From Caldilineae bacterium (lineage in GTDB: Bacteria > Chloroflexota > Anaerolineae > Epilineales > Epilineaceae), in the NCBI GenBank assembly GCA_020634625.1, contig JACKBJ010000030.1, forward strand, positions 1 through 19,507: a DNA stretch of 19,507 bases, in the 5' to 3' direction. Below are positions 16,001-19,507 of this stretch, piece after piece. Each line of letters starts with the position of its first letter. The first letter of the stretch is position 1. The notes below the pieces were generated by a model, which ran no database searches, was not told the DNA's origin, and saw only the letters and a program-made list of their open reading frames with translations. A program made the translations under genes and the position numbers.

Positions 16001-18208
16001 GGCCTGCGCTACGGGCCGGCGGCCCTGGCCGGAGCCCTGCCCTCCCGTGGCCTGGCCGCCGGCTGGGTAGGTGCCCTGGGCTCGATCCAGCCCGGCTCGC
16101 TGGACGCCTTCCAGGCCCGCTTCGCCGAGGCGCTGCTGGCCGACGGCATGCGCGCCGGCGACGCCCTGTGGCAGGCCAACCGCGACCTGGCCCTGAGCCA
16201 GCCCTACGACCTGCGCGCCTACGGCATGGCCTTCTTCGGCGACCCGGCCATGAGCTGGTCGGAGGGGCCGCCCGAGGTGGGCGGTGCCTGGCCGACCGCC
16301 GGCGGCGACACCCGCGCCTCGGGCGCCTCGCCCTACAGCGGACCGCTGGCGCCCGAGACGGCCTGGTCCAGCGTCGAGCAGCTGCCCCAGTCGCCGCCCG
16401 CCCTCGGCCGGGACGGCAGCCTGGTGCTGGCCGGCGCCGGGCGCGTGCTGCGCTACGACGGCGGCGGCAACCTGGCGGCCTCGGTCGCCCTGGGCGGCGC
16501 CGCCTCGAGCTTCGCGCCGGCCCTGGCGGAGGACGCGATCTACCTGGCGGCCGGCGGCGACCTGGTCGTCCTGGACGAAGGCCTGCAGACCCTCGATCGG
16601 ATCGCGCTGCCCGGCGGCGCCAGCGCCACCGGCTCCCCCCGCATCGCGTCCGACGGCGCCATCTGGGTGCCCGGTTCGAGCGGCATGGTCCGCGTCAGCG
16701 GCGGCCGGGCGCTGCGCATGGGCGCCGCGGGCGCCGTCAGCGGCGCGGCCGTCTTCCGCCACGACGGCGAGGCGGTCTGGGCCACCACCGACGGCCGCGT
16801 GCTGGGCATGCGCTTCGAGCGCGGCCGATCCAGCGCGCGCCAGATCGCCGACCTGGGCAACGTGGTGCTGGGGGCGCCGGCCCTGGGCCGGGACGACACG
16901 GTCTACGTCGGCGCCAGCGATGGCCGCCTGATCGCCATCCCGGCCGAAGCCTCGCGCTGGCAGGTCGGCACCGGCGCGGCCGTCTCGGCGCGACCGGCCA
17001 TCGGCCCGGACGGCAGCGTCTACGTGGCCAACGCGCGCGGCACGGTCGCCGCCTACGCCGACGGCCGCGGCACGCCGCTCTGGCGGCTGGAGCTGGGCGA
17101 GGCCGTCCGCGCACCGCTCAGCCTGGACGGCAGCCGCCTCTACGTGGTGGCCGGCAGCCAGCTGCACGCCATCGATCTGGCGACCGGCTTGCTGTCCTGG
17201 TCGCAGGCGCTGGGCGGGCCGACGGACGCCCGCGCCGAGCCGATCATCGGTCCGGACCGCAGCCTCTACCTGCTGCGATCCGATCAGGCGCTGGTGGCCC
17301 TGCGCGAGCAGGGCTGGCTGGCCTCGCCGACCGAGGTGACGGTCGAGACGGGCCTGTCGGCCACCACCCTGCGCTGGCGCGACACCAGCCAGGGCGAATC
17401 CGGCTTCCGGGTCGAGCTCTGCGTCCGGGAGGGCGAGTGCCGCGAGGTCGGACGGGCCGCCGCCGGCGCCCGCTCGCTGACCCTGGCCCGGCAGACGCTG
17501 CCGGCGGGCACGGTGTTCCGGGCCCGGGTGCAGGCGCTCGGCGCCAGCGGCCAGGACTCCGGCTACGGCAGCTCGGCGCTGGCCGTCGTGCCGGATCCAG
17601 CCCCCAGCACGCCGCTGAGCCTGTCGGCCGAGGTGCTCGGCTCCGACCGGCTGGCGCTGCGCTGGGACTATCCGGGCGACACCGGCCAGCTCGAGGGCTT
17701 CGAGATCTGGCGCCGCGAGTCGCAGGGCGGCATCTATCGTTCGCTGGCCTTCGTCGGCGCCGATGCCCGCCGCTTCGTCGACCGCGACCTGGCCGAGGGC
17801 CGAGACTACGACTACCGGCTGACGGCCGTCAACGGCGCCGGCGTCTCGAGCTCGTTGGAAGTCCAGGCCCGCACCTGGCCGCGCAACCTGCAGGCGCCGA
17901 GCGACCTGGTGGTCCGCAGCCGGGGCCTGGTGGTGCAGCTGGACTGGAAGGACAACGCGCGCGACGAGCGCGGCTACCTGGTCGAGCGCCGCGATCCGGG
18001 CTCGTCGAGCTATCGGGTGGTGGGCCGGCTCTCGGCCAACGTGACCCGCTTCTACGACGCGCTCTACCTGGCCGACGGCGCCTACCACTATCGCGTGCGG
18101 GCGATGGGCGACGCGGTCGACTCGACCTGGCTGAGCATCGGTACCCTGGTCTCGACCGTCGAGCGCGAGAACCTGATCTTCATGCCCTGGGCGACCAAGC
18201 GGCGCTGA
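13064..18208 (+). CDS. Large secreted LamG / CBM9-like / C25-like / beta-propeller / FnIII protein
   Basis: The 1714-residue product starts with a signal peptide (1 to about 25: basic start, then ALALAALLVLTAAL). Domains in order: LamG/concanavalin-like (about 54-240, with RLWTHVAVTYDGRNRRYYVNG and IDTLRIWRVARS); a CBM9-like region (262-435, starting VTIDGRCDPGEYG); a C25 gingipain-like peptidase domain (about 565-1060, with YLIVYAPPVEVEDLW, VYALLIGRGDKIPFRDVGW, EIAVGRIAL and AYGMAFFGDPAMSW); a PQQ-like beta-propeller (1075-1410); and three FnIII domains (1421-1510, 1513-1605, 1609-1700). In the C25 region the usual Gly-His-Gly reads GNG (887-889), and the usual catalytic Cys position near ANAGRS (957-962) has no Cys, so it may be inactive. 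The C-terminus NLIFMPWATKRR resembles the short hydrophobic proline tails of other secreted proteins from this type of organism. AAGGAG (13050-13055) lies 8 nt before the ATG. Carbohydrate or protein binding outside the cell is the likely role. Confidence 0.88.
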   Translation: MCLTRPAQRALALAALLVLTAALSGGTPSLDARILAAPAAPTGLSDGAGPSPRALVVDGEYDAIRVPGHVDLAPSAALTLETWVSREPALGCGTLVGSGRDSGYWLGICGGRLRFSPGGGAFTDGSAVLPERLWTHVAVTYDGRNRRYYVNGQLDRETSEQPLPLRFGPDELVIGADAELGAAFSGRIDTLRIWRVARSAAEIQRDMRRNLSATPGLVSEWAMDGDARDRVGMHDGAAVNGGTFTYDGVLPSALDLPLSESVVTIDGRCDPGEYGAAERMALDGNDRPNAFVQASAEELYVCIENLPRATNTNALAAIYIDRDASADSPAQPGDYRFSIRVRGNGEADEGDAKGGWRDLTLVPGEWQAASLVVDQLWRAEFRLPRRLIGARQDPDAEVEIGLALSYEEGRTIGEGIYWPSGARAGSPASWAPATLAEVPGIAPRIEFEGQVLRLDANGLEIGLADSSIQLLGAYEDALILLDAGVTDAAGHYALSHRARGRLPEAYLVRQANPRGSSSVAAEAGADASVMGPDLLSYPVDPNLPSPRTRYSAGRFIERIGAPPPEAGRQRYLIVYAPPVEVEDLWAMIESKRAQGFGVETISTDALMREGVGRDLAERIHNWLHAAWQADDEAPVYALLIGRGDKIPFRDVGWLDNDHRQPGSPGYFPAWPTDWYYADLDSDWDADGDGFYGELMGCRPGTSYPDRDAEDGKRDCPETGSLVREGPYGALRTAEDDFQAEIAVGRIALNEPGEVRRALAASVAAEASGYDARQRALVMGAFWSYAGSAWSEEAGSYVGGGAPQADPWVRSPWTGEKPFGHDAAEAMETQLLPILNPFMAAVTRLYETTVPAGLSFLSPSARQPDRPLNAAEVADAWSGDYGLVVAAGNGSPEALVAAHWQHDWNGNFAIDNPARPADCVGKTVAPGRVGPPCNELLTEALLSAQLPPPSGAAPLVLANAGRSAEVAWTWDGVNEGGNVIGLRYGPAALAGALPSRGLAAGWVGALGSIQPGSLDAFQARFAEALLADGMRAGDALWQANRDLALSQPYDLRAYGMAFFGDPAMSWSEGPPEVGGAWPTAGGDTRASGASPYSGPLAPETAWSSVEQLPQSPPALGRDGSLVLAGAGRVLRYDGGGNLAASVALGGAASSFAPALAEDAIYLAAGGDLVVLDEGLQTLDRIALPGGASATGSPRIASDGAIWVPGSSGMVRVSGGRALRMGAAGAVSGAAVFRHDGEAVWATTDGRVLGMRFERGRSSARQIADLGNVVLGAPALGRDDTVYVGASDGRLIAIPAEASRWQVGTGAAVSARPAIGPDGSVYVANARGTVAAYADGRGTPLWRLELGEAVRAPLSLDGSRLYVVAGSQLHAIDLATGLLSWSQALGGPTDARAEPIIGPDRSLYLLRSDQALVALREQGWLASPTEVTVETGLSATTLRWRDTSQGESGFRVELCVREGECREVGRAAAGARSLTLARQTLPAGTVFRARVQALGASGQDSGYGSSALAVVPDPAPSTPLSLSAEVLGSDRLALRWDYPGDTGQLEGFEIWRRESQGGIYRSLAFVGADARRFVDRDLAEGRDYDYRLTAVNGAGVSSSLEVQARTWPRNLQAPSDLVVRSRGLVVQLDWKDNARDERGYLVERRDPGSSSYRVVGRLSANVTRFYDALYLADGAYHYRVRAMGDAVDSTWLSIGTLVSTVERENLIFMPWATKRR

Positions 18209-18272
18209 GCCGGCCGCGGACGACGGCGTCCGAGCCACCGCCCTACCCGATCCGAGTCGCAACCACACACGA

Positions 18273-18302
18273 AGGGGCGCCCCCCGCGGGGGGCGCCCCT
18301 TT
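18273..18302. terminator. Bidirectional hairpin terminator between convergent secreted-protein genes
   Basis: AGGGGCGCCCCCC (18273-18285) pairs perfectly with GGGGGGCGCCCCT (18288-18300), 13 bp, followed by TT. On the minus strand the hairpin is followed by TTCG. The short T runs are weak, but stem strength and position between two convergent stops support termination from both sides. The rest of the 195-bp gap shows nothing else. Confidence 0.65.
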
Positions 18303-18403
18303 GTCATCCTGGCCGGCGATGCGTCCGCCGGCCGGGCCGGTCGAGCTCTAGACGCGTCGGGGATGCGGGCGCGGGCGTACCGGCCGCCGCGCGCCCGCCG
18401 GGA

Positions 18404-19507
18404 TCAGCCGCCCTCCTCGACGGTCCGCAGATCGTGGCCCTGCAGCAGGAGCGGCAGCTGCAGGCGGTAGACTGGCGCCTCGCGCAGCCAGGTGACCGAC
18501 AGCTGCAGCAGCGAGGGGGCGCCGGAGGGGCCCATGACCAGCACGCCGGAGGCCGGGCCGTCCTCGCCTTCGAGGTTGGTGGTGTCGGCGCAGACGCGGA
18601 TCTTGGCCGGGACGCCGGCCGTCAAGCCGTCCGGCGCGTCCTCGACGCCCACCGCGTCGCCGCTGATGGTGTCGACCGTCATGTCGAAGCTGCTGGTGTC
18701 GCCGTTGACGGCCCAGCCCAGGACCCAGATCTGGTAGTCGCCCGCCGGCGGGAAGCCGCCCAGCTGGACCCGTTCGTCGCCGGTGGCCGAGGTGCTCGAG
18801 CCGACCTGCTCGGCCGGGTAGTCGAAGCTGCCGTCGCCGTTGGCGTCGTACATCACGAAGAGGTCGAGGTCGTCGTCATCCTCGCCGTCGACGGTGACGA
18901 TGAAGCGGCCGGCCTGGGTGCCCAGCGTCACGTCGTGCTTGAAGGCGGCGCTGGCCGGGCTGTTGGGATCGTCCTGGCCCACCGGCACGTCCTCCATCAC
19001 CTCGGGCACCGACATGCCGAAGCCCTGGACCTGGAGGCCGGGCATGTCGATCTGCGAGGTGATGGTCACCTCGCTGCAGGCATCGCCGAAGAGCTCGACG
19101 GTCATGCTCGAGATGTTGAGGCTGCTCACCTCGGTCATGAAGGGCATCTCGATGGCGCTGCCGCTGAAGAGCACGTTGTGCAGCATCACCTCGTGCAGGC
19201 CTTCGCCGGCCGGCGCTGCCAGCCAGTCCTCGTTGCCGTTGGAGCTGGTGTTGAAGGGCCAGGTGCTGCCCGCCACCAGGTAAGGGCTGCGGGCCTTGAG
19301 GCCCAACGTGTAGGGCCCGTACCAGTCCGGGTCGGACATGTCCTCGTCGGCGTTCTCGCGCGCGTTCGGATCGCTGAAGCGCGAGTCGGTCGGCCCGTAG
19401 ACCCGGGTGTCGATGTCCGACTGCCGGTCCTGGGGATCGTCCCAGGTCGTCCGGAAGAGCCAGTAGGTGCCCGGGTCCGGCTCGCTGGCGGCGTCCACGA
19501 AGAAGAA
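18404..19507 (-). CDS. Secreted protein, C-terminal part, probable subtilase with PPC-like domain
   Basis: The frame is open to the right edge, so the N-terminus lies outside the window; 367 residues are visible. The first part (VDAASEPDPGTYWLF, then a Gly/Asn/Asp-rich beta region) is extracellular-type sequence. A segment with GFGMSVPEVMEDVPVGQDD leads into a PPC-like (pre-peptidase C-terminal) beta-sandwich: RFIVTVDGEDDDDLDLFVMY, DANGDGSFDYPAEQVGSS and GDYQIWVLGWAVNGDTSSF. The Asp-rich DANGDGSFD could bind calcium. I recall this arrangement at the end of S8 subtilisin-like proteases of Chloroflexota, but the catalytic domain is not in the window, so protease identity is inferred. The C-terminus has YRLQLPLLLQGHDL, a hydrophobic proline motif comparable with that of the convergent large protein. 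The two genes share a hairpin terminator. Confidence 0.75.
   Translation of the reverse strand, partial: FFFVDAASEPDPGTYWLFRTTWDDPQDRQSDIDTRVYGPTDSRFSDPNARENADEDMSDPDWYGPYTLGLKARSPYLVAGSTWPFNTSSNGNEDWLAAPAGEGLHEVMLHNVLFSGSAIEMPFMTEVSSLNISSMTVELFGDACSEVTITSQIDMPGLQVQGFGMSVPEVMEDVPVGQDDPNSPASAAFKHDVTLGTQAGRFIVTVDGEDDDDLDLFVMYDANGDGSFDYPAEQVGSSTSATGDERVQLGGFPPAGDYQIWVLGWAVNGDTSSFDMTVDTISGDAVGVEDAPDGLTAGVPAKIRVCADTTNLEGEDGPASGVLVMGPSGAPSLLQLSVTWLREAPVYRLQLPLLLQGHDLRTVEEGG

Noticed and set aside
13634..18307. A 1557-codon open frame on the minus strand opposite the large secreted protein.
   Set aside because: It is a GC-rich antisense shadow: composition is dominated by Ala, Gly, Arg and Val without domains, while the plus strand has a signal peptide, recognisable domains, a promoter and a ribosome binding site.

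Overview
The window is about 19.5 kb of very GC-rich bacterial DNA, roughly 70% GC by eye. It has close gene packing, short ATGA overlaps and sigma-70-like promoters. The gene content points to Chloroflexota, an assignment made from recalled family distributions and not from a database search. That content includes an ALDH7-type dehydrogenase, large secreted multidomain proteins whose C-termini carry short hydrophobic proline motifs, and a two-piece membrane-anchored Cas4-like nuclease. No tRNA, rRNA, CRISPR array, transposase or integrase was found.

Layout, left to right. A 3'-terminal fragment of a beta-propeller gene (3-620, +) converges on a SUI1/YciH-type translation factor and purA, both on the minus strand. 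purA and trmB diverge from a shared intergenic region. In it trmB has a strong promoter placed for leaderless transcription, while purA has a leader of about 170 nt containing a clear intrinsic terminator, which suggests attenuation. Between the convergent trmB and sugar-transferase genes lies a 323-bp non-coding stretch with two copies of an element made of a long GGCGCCGGG hairpin and an AGGAGGAGA tail, plus two further inverted repeats.

From 3991 to 7373 there is surface-glycan and housekeeping content. A multi-pass initiating phosphoglycosyltransferase is divergent from a WecG/TagA-type glycosyltransferase, and the latter is translationally coupled to a GNAT acetyltransferase and an OsmC-family protein. 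A separate promoter then serves an ALDH7-type (aminoadipate-semialdehyde-like) dehydrogenase, followed by a GT-C (GT39-like) membrane glycosyltransferase. The 3' end of the GT-C reading frame runs 235 nt into a convergent cupin gene.

The most unusual locus is 11337-12135. Two consecutive small genes each have one transmembrane helix and together carry all the hallmarks of a Cas4/RecB-type Fe-S nuclease, divided between two polypeptides. A small membrane protein of unknown function follows. A well-formed promoter then drives a 1714-residue secreted protein (LamG, CBM9-like domain, C25 gingipain-like domain with apparently lost catalytic residues, beta-propeller, three FnIII domains). It ends at a bidirectional hairpin terminator and converges on the 3' part of another secreted protein, probably a subtilase with a PPC-like domain.
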